Shown here in pieces: positions 36,642 through 49,836 of a stretch of DNA of 64,000 nucleotides. The position numbers and the translations under genes were made by a program. Position 1 is the stretch's first letter; each line of letters starts with the position of its first letter. The DNA comes from Diploscapter coronatus (Eukaryota > Nematoda > Chromadorea > Rhabditida > Rhabditidae), in contig OZ038422.1 of assembly GCA_964036155.1 (NCBI GenBank), positions 62,085,201-62,149,200 of the forward strand. The letters run 5' to 3'. Below the pieces are notes generated by a model. The model searched no databases. It was given only the letters and a program-made list of their open reading frames with translations, and was not told the DNA's origin.

Positions 36642-39600
36642 TTACTGGGTGCCATTCTAAAAAGTAGACTTCTTCAAATTTCCCTGGTGAAAATGCTGTA
36701 CCTGTGCGATGCCCTTTCTGTGGTAGTCGTCGATGCTGACCTGCTGCGGCGCGCCGTAGCCCATTGCAGCCATGTTGTTGTTCATGCCCTGCGCGGTCGG
36801 ACCCGTACCGCCGGCCATCATGTCATAGTTGCTCGTGGTCGTGTAGGGCTAAATTTAACTCATTACTTTAGTTGGTTTAAAATTCGGCATCTAGTAAGCG
36901 ACGTGACCTTGTCTCTAATACTATTGCTTCTTATCATTAAGTTCTTTCCTAGCCTAACTATAGCTAACGTTATTTGTTAATAGCCTAAAGTTGTACCTTG
37001 CGAGCACCCATATAGTATTGCTGAGTGGGCGCTGCAGTGGCCGCGGTACCATAGACGTAAATGCCCGAGTCAGTCGTACCAGCGGTCGGGGCCGCGTTCA
37101 ACTGCAGTGACGACATTTGCGATGTCATCGTGTTCAGGTCGTAGGCTAAAATATGACGTTCAATTTCAACCTAATTAAATTTGCTTACGATAGTTGACTT
37201 GCTGATAGCCCATGTTGTAGTTCATGTACGGAGTCGCCTGATACACCTGCGGAACAGCCGACATGTTGCGCATGTAGTCGTTCGTGCCGATGAAGGGCTG
37301 AAATTCCTAAATAAACGATTATTTTTGATATCTTATTTGGAGAATTGATAGAAATTTCCCTCAGAAAACAGGATTGGATTTCAACAGAAATCATCTGAGT
37401 GAGCTGGGTAGGCAAATCCACTCTTCATTGGGGTCTTCGGGGTTTTTTTCAATTTGAATGGTTTCGTACCTGCTGGAACATCCCTCCAGTGTTCAGATCG
37501 AACACAAGATTATCGGAGCGCTTCCTGGTCGACTTTCTACCAGTGTCAGCTTGCTTAACGAGAAGAACCGGCATGTCGGGAGTCATGTCTTCGAGACGAC
37601 CGCCGTTCAGCGCGTTGATGATCTCTTCGCATTTCTCCTTGAAAAATTTTAGCTAATTAGTTTTGACAGATGAAGAACGCGTTACCTTCGAGTCCATCCT
37701 AGCAAACCCGACGCCACGCGACTGACCATCGGCATTTCTCAGGATTCTGGTGGAAACGACCATGCCATACTTCTGGAGCACACTCTCCAACGCCTGCTCG
37801 TTGTAGTGCGGCGGCAGATTGGCAATGTAGAGATTGGTCGGGTCTTGTTCTTGCTGCTGAAGCTGCGCAAAGATTAGAGGACAGTTCTCGTAAAGATAAG
37901 TTTCACGTTGGAAGCAAGTGAATTTTTCAAGGTATGAAGAGTCAACCAACCTTGGCCATCTGCGCCTGAATGTTGCGACTGTTAAGCTCCTCAACGGCGC
38001 GAGCAGCAGCTTCGCGACTCTCGAAATCCACGAAGCCGTACCCCTTGCACTGGTTCGTCTGCTTGTCCATGATCGCCTAAAATTTCTTTCTTCAGAATTT
38101 TTCAAGGGCGAAGAAAAAATACCTTCGTGGAAGCGATCGCTCCAAACTCCTGGCACATCTGACGCAGATCCTCGTCAGTCGTGTTCGGAGGCAGACCTCG
38201 AATGTAGAGGTTCGTCGCGCTCAGCGGAGTCGAGTCCTGCAGCGGCGTACCGTCGCGAGTGATCCCCGCTCCGTAGGAACCGACGTTTCTCATGTTGCCC
38301 GACATTCCTCCGGAATTCTGATAACCACCGTTGTTGTTGTAGTTGCGATTGTACTAAATGCAAGGTTTTTAATCTGAGGTTGGTAAGTTGCAATTACGCT
38401 ATTGTAGTATTGACGTCCTCCAGCACCTTGAGCACTATGTTGATGGTGAGTATTATTGTTCATGTAGTTCACGTAGGCCTGAATTCAGATATTTGCACCG
38501 AAATGAAATTAAAATGTTCACAGAATTTAGTTTAGATGAAACGATAAAATAGAAAATAGTCTCAGCTCATTTGATCATCAATTCTAGTAAAGCTGGTCCA
38601 AAATCGTACTTGTTGCGGATTTTGTCCAGGAGACATGACCACATGGGCCGTGACAGTAGTGGTATTGGTGATAGCAGCCTGGGGCGGAAGCTGTGCTGAG
38701 GAGACCGACGAGCCTGTCACACCACGTCCTCTGTCCAGGGTGACAAACCGGTCAAAGCAAGTGCTGTCGGGCACCCGCTAGTCAAGAGAATTCCAACAGC
38801 TATCTGAGATCGATTCGACGCTCTGAAATCCATGCCTTTAAAACTTAAACCAAGTCTGATTAAAAATGATCAAATGAGCTTAGATTCCATAATGCAAAGT
38901 CCCTGTGATAAAAGCATGAAAGTCAAAGATTCTCGAGGAAAACTCTTGAAAGATGCGAACAAATCAAGAAATTACATTGAACAAACAAAGTTTCAGTTTT
39001 CAATTTGCTACTTTCTTCTTTGGAAAGATGTGAAAAAATCTATCAAAACACTCTCATTCTCTTCTTCCCTTCTTCTTTCTCTCGATCATGGCATTTGCGC
39101 AGCGGCACTCTCACTCGCACACATACGCGCTCTCAAAGAGATGATAGAGTCACGTGGCCCGAAAAACTGAAAGAAGAATGGAAAAGATTCAGGCAAACAT
39201 CGAAATATCATAAGCAAAGGTGATAAACAAGATAGAAAGAATACGATAAGAGAATAATTCCTTCTTCTAACAAAAGGAATTTTTACGAGCGAATATTTTT
39301 ATACTCTTGCCTATCATAACGAAATTCGAAATTTAAAACATTCAAAATCCGCTTATTCTGAATACTAGACTCTTTTCGTTTTTATGGAAACATCAAAAAT
39401 CCCATATAATATGCACTCTTACGGATTAAGAACTGAAAATCTATCGTAAAACATAATGCAAATTGTAGCCAGAACTAAATCTTGCGAATGAATGAAGAAG
39501 AAGTTAACTTATTTGTTATGAAAATCATATGAGAATGAAATTTGTAGTAAGAGAAATGAGATTTGCAAAAATGCGAAGTTCAGAGAGAAGGTAATAGTTA

Positions 39601-41908
39601 TAGAGTAAAGTATGTCTAAATATCTTTGAAATATAAAAGCGCAAAATATCTCATATGGCTATATAGATTATGAAGATCAACGAAAATAGACGGGAAGTCA
39701 ATTATTAAAAATTCCGGTGAAGTTTCAAATGAAAGGAATACGACATTTTCTGAATATATATCATTTTTAAGACAACTAGATATTAGAGTACGCTAGGCTC
39801 CGCCTCAGTTCAATTGTTATTGCTAATGTAAATTAATAGACGCCCATCATAGAGCAATGTGTGCTGCTCATTATTTTAATGACTAAATTGTTGCATTAAC
39901 TACGCAAACTAATTGAACTATTTCTGATCATAAACGAATGGAGGAAACGCGCACTTTTTCCGAGTAATTATAATTATCAAAGTGACCATCATTATAATCG
40001 CGTATATTTCATAGAAAAAGCGGCTATTAATGCGGGCGTTTCTATTTCCTTGATGACTTCTCTCATCTCCCGCACTTCTAAATTATGCTCGCATCATATT
40101 ACATAAAGTGCGCGTAAAATTGTTGCTCTTTCATACGCCATTTTGCGTCATTTATAAACTAAACAACATAATCGAAAGTTATGATAGAATATTTGACATA
40201 TAATTTTACATAGATCCTCTTAAAAATTTCTTACGCAATAATGTATGCACATTAGAAGAATTAAGATTAGTGAGTAAAAGCGGGATCTCATGAGCGGATA
40301 AACCCCGGAGTTTAATCTGTTGAACGTCAAATTTTACGATCTGTATTTAAGCAAAAAGGATGTCTAAAATATATCCTTATCAAATATTGAATGCAAGAAA
40401 TTCGACAGAAAAGAATGAGAATAACATGGTCTTTCCACATGGGATGTGCTAAAATGTTCACACGAGTTTAATGAAGAACGAAGATTATGATCCAGTGCGA
40501 AGTTCCATGAAATGTGATAAGCCGACAGATGGTTGGTATTTAGCGATTGGCGCTCAAATCAAATCGATGCGTCGCGGTTCACGAATTTCGCGTTGCGGTC
40601 CATCTCTGTGTGAAAGATAGAGCGGCGAGAGTCGGAGAGGGCGCAGAGAGACAGAGCGACGACGACGAACCCCTTCTCTCTCCCTCTCTTCTTTACCCCC
40701 TTCCCTGTTTTTGCCCTCTCGCGCTCTGCTAGCAGCGGCCTCTTTGGATGCGAGCCAGAAAGGGGCGTGGCTTGGCCTCCAGCCAAGAAATGTGCAGAAC
40801 GCGTGCAGAAATAGGAGTGTGCAGAGAAAGCAAGAACACGACGGAAAGAACGAGGGTCCTTTTCTTTTCCAACCAAACTTTTTCCTTCCTTCGCCGTCTT
40901 CCCTCTTCTCCTCTCTGCTAAAGCGGTCAGCGTCAAAATGTAGAAAAACATCTCTCTCTCTCTCACTCGGAGAAGAAGAAATATAGGAAATCAATCGATA
41001 GAATTTGATAAAAATGATAATCGATATGGTAGATCAGAACCGGAAATGCCTGGCATAGAGAGAAAGTGATGACACCTCTGCTATGGGGATGACTCACGTC
41101 CTCTGGCTCTCTAACCACGGAATTGAATGCCCAGCATTGTGTATGATGCGAGATATGGCCGAACAAAACATTGCGAGAGGCGTTTTTATTGCAATGGAAC
41201 CGAGCACACACACACACTCATACGCACAAATCATTCGGTTGGAATTTGGAAGGAGAAATTGAAATGATGGGCTGAAGATATTATATTTACTTAGGCAGAA
41301 TTATGAATATTTATCATGAAGAAGATATGGGAAGTTTCACGTAAATTGAGAAGAATGCACATTTGAATATCCTTAGCAAAAGTCATAAGGAACGCGATCG
41401 ACAAAACGACAGCAGAAAATAGACAAAAAGAGTGGTGCGAAGGGAAGTGACCAAACTATAAACACCGAAACACATTCGCGCGCTCAGCCACATGAACGAC
41501 CCGGTCAATCGTTACTCACAGCGCCAAAAATCCAGACGATATGCAGATGGACGAAAAACTACTGCGCGCAATCGATCGAAAATTTGAACTTGGTCATAAA
41601 AATAGTATAAAAATCACTCAATCGATGGAAATCATCTATTTCATATTGATGATTCAACAGCGCGTGACTGGAAGCGTACTGTATATTGACAAGACAGAAA
41701 TTTGAAAAGATGAGGATAGAATTTTGAATAATAATACTATATTATATAGATACAATTTGAAACAAAAAACAACCAACCCGATTGATCGTCGAATTCGAGC
41801 GTCAACGGTGGATTTTCACCTGTTCCTTAGCTCGCTTGCGGCAAAAATCGAACGACTTGTCCCCGGCGTCGATGGCTGGCGGAGCAAGAGTGAGGCGGAT
41901 CGAGGGAC
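36642..41908 (-). CDS. sup-26: Two-RRM RNA-binding protein, RBMS/Shep/SUP-26 type (5' partial)
   Basis: Eleven minus-strand exons are placed: 41908-41820, 38777-38610, 38478-38398, 38353-38123, 38076-37951, 37862-37686, 37637-37470, 37297-37189, 37145-36997, 36848-36702, 36656-36642, giving 485 residues plus missing 5' sequence. RRM1 has RNP2 NLYIRGL and RNP1 [11 protein letters not shown]2 has NLYIANLP and RGVGFARM. A Tyr/Met/Gln-rich C-terminus follows and ends NGTQ. This is the RBMS1-3 / Drosophila Shep / C. elegans SUP-26 architecture; these bind A/U-rich RNA, and SUP-26 represses tra-2 translation in worm sex determination. The first exon shown ([20 protein letters not shown]...) is assigned by phase and open frame across a 3.0-kb intron. 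Its own acceptor needs a still earlier exon. Confidence 0.9.
38778..41819. other. 3.0-kb intron of the SUP-26-type gene
   Basis: AT-rich, far longer than the other introns here. 40540-40990 is unusual: GC-richer with CT/GA-rich tracts (TCTCTCTCCCTCTC, GGGGCGTGGC), like a promoter, so an internal start site for a shorter isoform beginning in the 38610-38777 exon is plausible. CA-repeats lie near 41205. No other coding exon is seen. Confidence 0.5.
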
Positions 41909-42610
41909 CTGAAATTTAGAAATTTGCTTTCCAATCTCCTATGTTATCCCTGAAATAATCATTTTAATTAGAAAACACGAAATTAATCGAATTATAAAAT
42001 GGAGGCGAAAACACACAAGTGTTTGTCTCAATGATTAGGTTACATGTTTAAGAGTGCAAAAGAGAGTGGGGCGCAGAGAAATGAGAGAGCACAAAATATT
42101 GCAAGAGAAAAGTGCTTGGTGTAGAAATGATTTCGCAACCTTCTCGCACAGGGGAGGAAAAACTTTCAAAATATGTGCCACGCGTTCCCCCATCAACCAG
42201 CACATTTTCCGATTTTTCTGCCCCTAGTTTCTCTGACTCTTCCTCTTTCTCTCTCTGGCTTATTTCCAGTTACGTGAATGGAAATATTACTTAGAGAAAG
42301 ATCTTATTATGATTTAAAGACCGAAGATTGCTTGAAGCTAATAAATAGTTTCCAAGTTCCTCCTTTTGCAGAAAGCGCTAACAAAGGGGGAAACGCGGTA
42401 GTTTGGGCTATCTAGGATTCTGGACAACTTTTCCTGGGTCTTCTTTCACAAATTGGTGGAATAGCCAAAGATCAATGTGACCTACGAGATGATTTCACGC
42501 AGAATAAACAAACTCCACTCGTCTTTGGCATGAATCGTTCATAACTGCAGGCATTATGTCAAACCACCGCCTTTCTCATATCTACTCAAATATCCCACTC
42601 ACTGTTCTGC

Positions 42611-42715
42611 CGTTAGCAGCGGAAAAATCCTTTTCTCTCCATGTTTTCGCACTATCTCTCTTCCCAAAAAGAAATAGCACGAAAAATGGAGAGATAAAAG
42701 ATTTTTGCCGTTATG
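42611..42715. repeat. Long near-perfect hairpin
   Basis: The left arm (CCGTTAGCAGCGG, then AAAAATCC, CTCTCCATGTTTTCGC and ACTATCTC) pairs with the right arm (GAAATAGC, ACGAAAAATGGAGAG, AAAGATTTTTGCCGTTA) over about 45 bp around an 11-base loop, with few mismatches. Weaker pairing continues outwards (ATCCCA against GGGAT). It is a candidate small-RNA precursor or a foldback transposon. Confidence 0.7.
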
Positions 42716-43147
42716 GGATAGGACGATGTGTCCCACTAAAATTTGGCACCATATCTGCCAAAATACGAAATAGCACAGTTTATCCAGAGATTTCGAGAAA
42801 TCTTTGATCAAAGAATCGAGTAGTCCTAGGCTACGCACTCACCGCCGTGAGATCACTTTAGCTACGTGCTGTAGTTTACGAGAATTTCACATTTCCAATA
42901 GTCTACTGTTGAAATTTCGTAGCCCGTTCATAGCCAATCATCTCTTGAAAAGGTTAAAATGTGACTTTGAAAGGATGCCTACAATTTGTTCTCATGACAA
43001 TGGAATACGGTACTGATAAGATTAAAATTTAAAGATAGAAAATTAAAATTTTAATTAATTAGCAAAGTAGTCATCTTTAACGTAGAGCATCGACAAGAAC
43101 ATCTCTTTCATACATTGTTTAGTTGTTTAACTAAAAGTAACGACTTC

Positions 43148-43233
43148 TTGTATTCCACACCCAGATCCACTTGTAATGCCCACTCACTTTTCCCTTCCCT
43201 ACTCTCTCTTCAAAAAGTGGGTGTGGAATACAA
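43148..43233. repeat. Hairpin with 16-bp perfect arms
   Basis: TTGTATTCCACACCCA at 43148-43163 is the exact reverse complement of 43218-43233, around a pyrimidine-rich loop of 54 bases. Outer flanks show the direct word AAAAGTAAC on both sides (about 43134 and 43240). Confidence 0.6.
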
Positions 43234-45940
43234 AAGACCAAAAGTAACTACTCTTACAAATTGCCAAATGACAATGGAAAAATGTCTAAATTTAATAGCC
43301 AATTTTATGATCGTGCAAAATTTTGCAGAAAAAGATTGAAAAAATGGTTAGCGCACGCTCATTTTCCCGTCCCCTTTGGCTCGGTTTGAGCAAACAGTCC
43401 GAGTCAGGCCGCATAAGCTCAAAAAGTCGCGTGCTTTTGCAGGAAAAAGTTGCGATCGCCCGCAAAAAGTGCGGAAAAATTGAGAAATACCCCCATAAAA
43501 TCGATTGTAATGATAAAGCATAGAGAAAACTAAATGATTTTGATACGGCACATCACAATCTGATAATTTTTCTCGAAAAAAACATTAATTGGCGCCACTT
43601 TGTCGATCATATGACGTAAGAAATGTGTGAATATGATAATTTGATAGAATTTCAATATGATCGAAACAATGATAAGAGGGTACAGTTGCTCAGCGCGTTT
43701 GGATGGGAAGGGACAAATGCGCTTTTGGAAAGCGAGCCCATAAAGAGCAGGAGGAAATTTAACAGTAAACAATTCGCCTCTCTTCGATATGATAAGGACT
43801 GGGAAGGAACTTCTAAGATTGTGTGTCGAAATTCCGAACATTGCAAATATATTGATTAGTGGCAAGGTTATAGAAATCAAAACGAATATTTCAAAGAATT
43901 GGATTTTTAAACAAGATTAAAGGTATAAAGAAAGAAATTGTGAAACAAAGCCTATGTTAACATAATTAACACAAAATGATAACTCTCGGTAGCATATTTA
44001 GGGTTCCCAGACTCCGTCCTTTTGCAGAAATGCGTTCGTGGTAGAAATGTGGTAGTTTGAAACAGAAAGTTTGGGAAGGAAGTACCCTTAAAATCCAATA
44101 TGTCACAGAAAAAATCCTAGCTAGATCGAGGATACGCCTGATAAAATGGTTCCGCACAAAAAAACAAGACAAAATATCCACACACACACAACCACGCATA
44201 AGCAATATTTCGTTTGTGAAATAGGTTAATTTTAGGTGACGGATTTTTGCGATTTTTCGGTAAGAAAATTTTCTTTTTTATTTTTTTCCTCACGAAATTC
44301 TTATTTACAACCCAGATCATCTTTTGTGTGCAACAATTTATCCAAGAATGAGACTTGGCATATCCATTTGAGGCTCTAAGCATACTGTTAATCGAAGACG
44401 TATTTAAGATAATTAAGTTATGAAACCAAAGCTAGAGGATTAGAGAAATTTAAAAGATAAATTTATAAAAAAAAAAAAAAAGCCTACAGTAATCAATAAT
44501 TATAACTTTCTAATTAGAACTACTATTATATGTGATCAGAACACGCCCATTCGCATAGCAAAATAAGAAGCAAACTTGCAAACAAACACACACACAGATC
44601 TTCCTTCCCGCCTTAGGGGAAATTGTTACAGTCGGAGAAATATTATGGAATTCTTAGAGATCGAAAAGAAATAGAACGTCAAGATTTTGCGCGAAGCGAG
44701 AAGTTTTTCCGCTGAACTGTAATTCTTTTTGGAAATAGGCCATGGCCTAGGAAGCGAGCGCGCAGGGGATTTTCTGCAAATTCCATCCAAACACAGAAAT
44801 TCTTTCGTGGAATTTTAGCAAATCGATATTTTTGATACGGTAATAATTACGTTTATATGGAAAAAGTCATATCGTAAGTATGTGTCTAGCAAACCTTTTC
44901 TTCCGGGAAACGTGTTATATTTCTAACTGTTAGTGGGCCCGTGTTTTCTCTTTTATCTTCTCATAGTGAGATTAAAGAGCCATTAACATTTAGCAATAGA
45001 GCGCGTTTCTAGGAGGACAAGATTTGCTAGGCGAGGCAATATATCTAAAGGCATATAAACTTGGCGCGAAAAGTACAGTACGTTTTTCGAAGATGACTTC
45101 TCTTCGCTTGTCAAGGTTTAGGAATGATGAGAGCGAAGAAAGAATGCACTGATCGAAAGGGAAACGAAGACAACATAAAACGTTACCCGCTCTTTTTCTG
45201 ATTTTCTTTCTCTCTGATTCTTTATCTCCCTTCTTTTTCTCTGGCTCTCTTCTATCTTTCTCTTCCTGCTACGGCTACTGTTGTTGATGACAGAGAAAGA
45301 ATCGCGATTTTCTGCTTCTTTGCGGTCCTCTCCGATTCGCAAACTATTTCCGCACTCTCTCATAATCTCTCTCAAATGTTTGTCCGCCAAAAGACTAGAG
45401 AACGTCGGTGGAAATAGTCTTGAATTTGAAGAGAGCGAAAAGAAGCCTGCAAAAATCTGAAAAAGAGTCAGAGAAAACATCAGCGCCAGACGTAGAGGGC
45501 AAAAGATGCAGAGGAAAAGTAGGCTTGCGCGTCAGCGAGCGTGCGGATACCTGTTGCAGAGTTTAAAAGTGTGCGTGCCCTGTGTCCCTGTGTACTGGCA
45601 ACTATCCAAAGTACCGCCCCGATTTTTAGGGAAAGAAAATACGAACTTGTACTATAAGAGTATGAAAAACTTAACAGATTCAAATAAAATCGACCACCAT
45701 AAATTGAGAAAAATTATTTCAATAAATTCACAAGGTTAATTTAAATGATTTACTACCTAATTTCTAGTTACAACTTTTTAATGTTATTAACTACCTACTA
45801 TAAGAATAAGAAAAACTTAGCAAGATTTTACATTCTCATGGGTGAATTCATTGTTTTCATAACCTTTAAACAGTACGATATTTCGTATATCGAGTGGAAT
45901 TATTCACGCGCAAACTTAAACTTTGCAACACTATTTGTAC

Positions 45941-46306
45941 TGTAAATGACCGATAACTTGAGACAAGATAAAAGGAACGTCTTTCTTTCTTTCTTCCCCT
46001 CCTGTGAGTCTCGAAATGCGCATCTTGACGATATTCTTTCATTTAGCGATTCATTTTATTTTCTTTACTTTTTTATCGAAATTAACGGGATTTTCGCAAC
46101 AAGAGCTTGCCAGTTATTGTATTGTATCGATATTGATAAAACAAATTACCCGATTAATTATCGATAATTAGCTTTAAAAACGCGAAACACAAAAAGAAGA
46201 AAAAAAGGCAAATGAATAGATGCTCGTCTCTCGCGCATCCGGAGCTCACGGAAGGGGAAAAAGAAATGCGCTTTTTTTGTCTCGTTTCAAGTTATCGGTC
46301 ATTCAC
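45941..46306. mobile_element. 366-bp element with about 85-bp terminal inverted repeats
   Basis: The left end TGTAAATGACCGATAACTTGA matches the reverse complement of the right end, TGTGAATGACCGATAACTTGA. Similarity continues inwards through TTTCTTTCTTCCCCTCCTGTGAG and ATGCGC for about 85 bp with gaps. There is no coding capacity. It is probably a MITE; no target-site duplication could be fixed. Confidence 0.65.
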
Positions 46307-47249
46307 AATAAAACGAATAAATTAAATTAAAAGGAGAAAATGTAACATAAACTTGAAAATATGCTAATAAGAGATAATTTCAATGAATTTCGTTACTTTG
46401 ATGCTATATCAATAATTAATGAATATAATGATGCACGATAAACTTAGGCTAGCCTTTCTTATCTTGTATCACATTGCCTTTATTAGATTTGCCCAAATAC
46501 GGTCTCTACAAAACCAATGACGTCATGTGATGATTAACGATCGACTAACGAAGAGGAAGAACGTGAATATGTTGATTAAAGAATGCATTTATAAGAGCAA
46601 TACCTTAGAATCGGATTTAAACTTAGTATGAACATATAGTCCAATACTTTAATTAATTCATGTGATTTCTTGCATTATTAATGATAATTTAGTTTAATGC
46701 CGAGAAATCTAATGATTATGGTATAAATTTAACATAATGGGAAGTGTCGAGATGATTGTGATACCTAAATCTAAATACTCTTAAGTAACGAAAGAATATA
46801 TAAATTCCTAAAATTGAGAAGTTCAAGAAATGCTCACCCATAAACAGATATGTTATGTCGAATGACGCCATGTCTAGGGGATCTAAGAGCCTAGGATGTA
46901 TACGGTTCGGTGACCCCTAATGACGATCTTTATGCTATGATCAACCTAGGACAAAGCACATTGTGCATCTCTATTTCTCTATATCTCTTATCTCGCTATA
47001 TTATTTTACCACTAAGCTCCTCCTTTTCATTTTTCTTTTTAGCATCTCACCTGTAAGCAGTATTTCTTATCTAGGGCATTACCTAATAAGATCAAAGACT
47101 ACTAAAGGAGGGATACAGTATGAATGCATATACGATAAACAAGTTTGAATAAATTGATTTATTAAAAATACTAATTATTGAATACAAATATTTAAAACTA
47201 AATCATATATAAACGAACGAATCATGAATGCATTTAACAATCAAGAATA

Positions 47250-47439
47250 TACTCTCCATTGTTTCCGAGATGAACTTTTATAAAGAAAAAAGGGAGGGTT
47301 ATTCGCGAGCCTTAACTATATGTCACTAAGTTTTTGCACTCTGATTCCTCTTATTTCTCTCCATTCTAGTTGCGTCGCGCTCGCGAGTCATAGACGCAAA
47401 ATGCACATGGAAGACTCATCTCGAAAACAATGGAGAGTA
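47250..47439. mobile_element. 190-bp MITE-like element with 24-bp inverted termini
   Basis: 47250-47273 and the reverse complement of 47416-47439 agree at 23 of 24 bases (TACTCTCCATTGTTTYCGAG). If the outer TA on each side is the target duplication, the element starts CTCTCCATTG. The TCCATTGT core recurs in the ends of the 664-bp element at 31821, which hints at a common family. Confidence 0.65.
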
Positions 47440-49836
47440 GAAGGCATATAATTTCCTATTTCATATGTAAACCTTTATCCCATCAAATTTTGATGTTATT
47501 AACCATTTTGTGTTGACTTTTAAATTTATAAATCATCATTAAGTCCATACAGTCTCCATCCATAATATTCTAGAATATATTTAAATTCATGATATAACGT
47601 TATATAACCATGTTTTTTTTGTATGTTTATCTGAGGTTATATTGTTATGAACCTACAAATATTTCAGGACTAATTATTCTATAAGTATATTAAAATTCGT
47701 TTCTTCTGGGCGGAGTTTTAGATTCAGTGACATTTATTCATTGATGCCCATCATCATAGTTTATGTTGCTTAAGCGCGCAGATAAAGAAGAATGGAGATG
47801 ACATGCCGTGTGGAGAGAAGGCAAGGGAAGGGAAGGTGCATACACTAAAAGCAATACAATAAAGAGAGATGAATGGTATGAGTTCGAAACGAAAGGCGAA
47901 CGAGGAGAAACGGCTGGATGGATGGATGGGGCAAGCAGACAAAGCGAACGAGGCCCCCTGAGAAGAGTACCACAACAGTAGGTGGGACGTTTACCTCCAA
48001 GGAGTGGCTGGGTCCCACTGCTTTATGCCATTTTATTATACCTTCATCATATCCTTAAATATCGATTATCATGCATGATATATACAACCATTTGACTATA
48101 TGTGTCATATCTAGATATCGATTATTTTATATATAGAAAAGTAGCCAGATGTAATTAAAGACGACTGGATACGAGCCATTTAAACATTTATGCCATTTTT
48201 GGTATGTGAAAAATTTTATTATGCTTTCATATCTTTAGCATTGACACTTTAAAATCTTTTATACCATAAAATCTACAGAGGGAGTCAAAGATGTTATCGT
48301 TTTATACCTTAATATTTGATATATTGATCTTTTCGTTTGATATTCTCAAACATCCCCCGTTCTTTCGCATATCCCTTGAATTTTCTCATTTTCCTACCCT
48401 CGTCTATTTTTCCTTATCCAATAGACTCTGCCTTTCCGCCGTCTAGGGACTAAATTGTGTAGGCCGGGAAGGCTGGTGGCTACAAATTTGCTGCGAGTCT
48501 ATTTTTAAACCCCGAGGATTACGGTAGAATATAGCATGAATATGCGTGTGCACATAGGTATATATGAAAATAGGCGGATTTTCCAATTTTCATTCTCCCA
48601 GTAAATCTCATTTTGCTACCGTACACTTCATCTATATCTGCGTTATTTTGCATACGTTCACGAGTCTAGGGGAAATTACTAATAATAAAAAGGCTCCGAA
48701 TTGGTTTAGATACATTTTTCATATATATGCCGGAAACCAATTAACTTCCACTAGAAGTTATATTTTGCTAAATTCATATATGGATCCGAAAATTCGTATT
48801 CTTAAGTCAACACATTTCTCTCTGCTCAGTGCTGAGGATTTAGCATCTGGAAGAAGATTTGGCCATAAAATCTCAGAAGAAATGCCATATCCCAGAATTT
48901 TACCTGGATACGAATATTTCGCATGTAAAATAGTTTTTAGCAGGACAAAAATCAATATTATATCGATTTTCCCTGGAAATTTGAATATTTTAGCCTCCTT
49001 GATTTCTTTTTCTGAACATGACATGAATACACCCTGTATATCTTCAATTTCTTTCTTTTCTGGTTCTTTATTTCTCCAATCTCTCGCATTTACATGAGCC
49101 TGCTGCCCGTGGACAAGGCCCATTAGGCCGTCACATTAGCGTGGAAAGGAGATCGTTCTGACTTTACAAAAATAGCATGGAAATTGAGAGATCGCAGAGA
49201 GGACGATAAAAATCGAACGCTGCATGAATTCAGGAGCCCATTCATCTGCCAAATATGAGCGCATCCTTAAAATACTCAAGGTTTAAATATGGGTTAGCCG
49301 AATTTCTATTGGAAAATCAGACAGTCTGGAGTCTCGCGAATCTGAAAATCCGAAATCCGCCATAAATTCTCAGATAAATTTGTCAATTTTATGCTAATTT
49401 TAAAATTTAGATCCCTGCTAGATAACTTCTGCACCCTTCTAATTCCTCGTATATGACGTTCAAAGAGGAACCAAGTTAAGATGCAAAGAATAGACGCGCG
49501 GATACCGTAGACACAGCCCTATGAGAAAAAGCCGAGCCGACTGGGGAAAATGAAGGCACAGAGGCAAAAAGAGAGCACTTCTTATGACGATAAGGGTATA
49601 CGGTAGTTTGGAGAAGAAGAAAGGCAAAGAATTCACTTCTATATGAATAAGTGATGACTCAACTCTCGTTCTCAAACGATACATACATTTACACTCCTTT
49701 TTCTATACTGTATTTACAAGACTTTATTTAAGTTTGATGGAAAAATTCTGAGATCATTGAAAGCTTTGAGATCAAAACGACTAGAGAATTGTGATATTTC
49801 GGAAGTTTACCCTGGATTTACAAATCGCTAGATTGA

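Larger units (their letters stand above)
41909..49836. other. 8-kb gene-poor region rich in hairpins
   Basis: No recognisable coding exon on either strand. It could hold 5' exons and promoter of the SUP-26-type gene and downstream regulatory DNA of the Hox genes. The longest frames (48564-49097 +, 48758-49123 -) overlap on opposite strands and have no family resemblance. Inverted-repeat elements at 42611, 43148, 45941 and 47250 are listed separately. A GGAT microsatellite sits near 47910. Confidence 0.55.

Noticed and set aside
40554..40994. 146-codon and 135-codon minus-strand frames
   Set aside because: Composition is Arg/Glu/Ser-rich, a consequence of the CT/GA-rich promoter-like tract; no splice context.
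48564..49123. Long overlapping frames on both strands (177 codons + and 121 codons -)
   Set aside because: They lie on opposite strands of the same DNA, show no splice sites, codon bias or family resemblance, and sit in AT-rich spacer; chance open frames.
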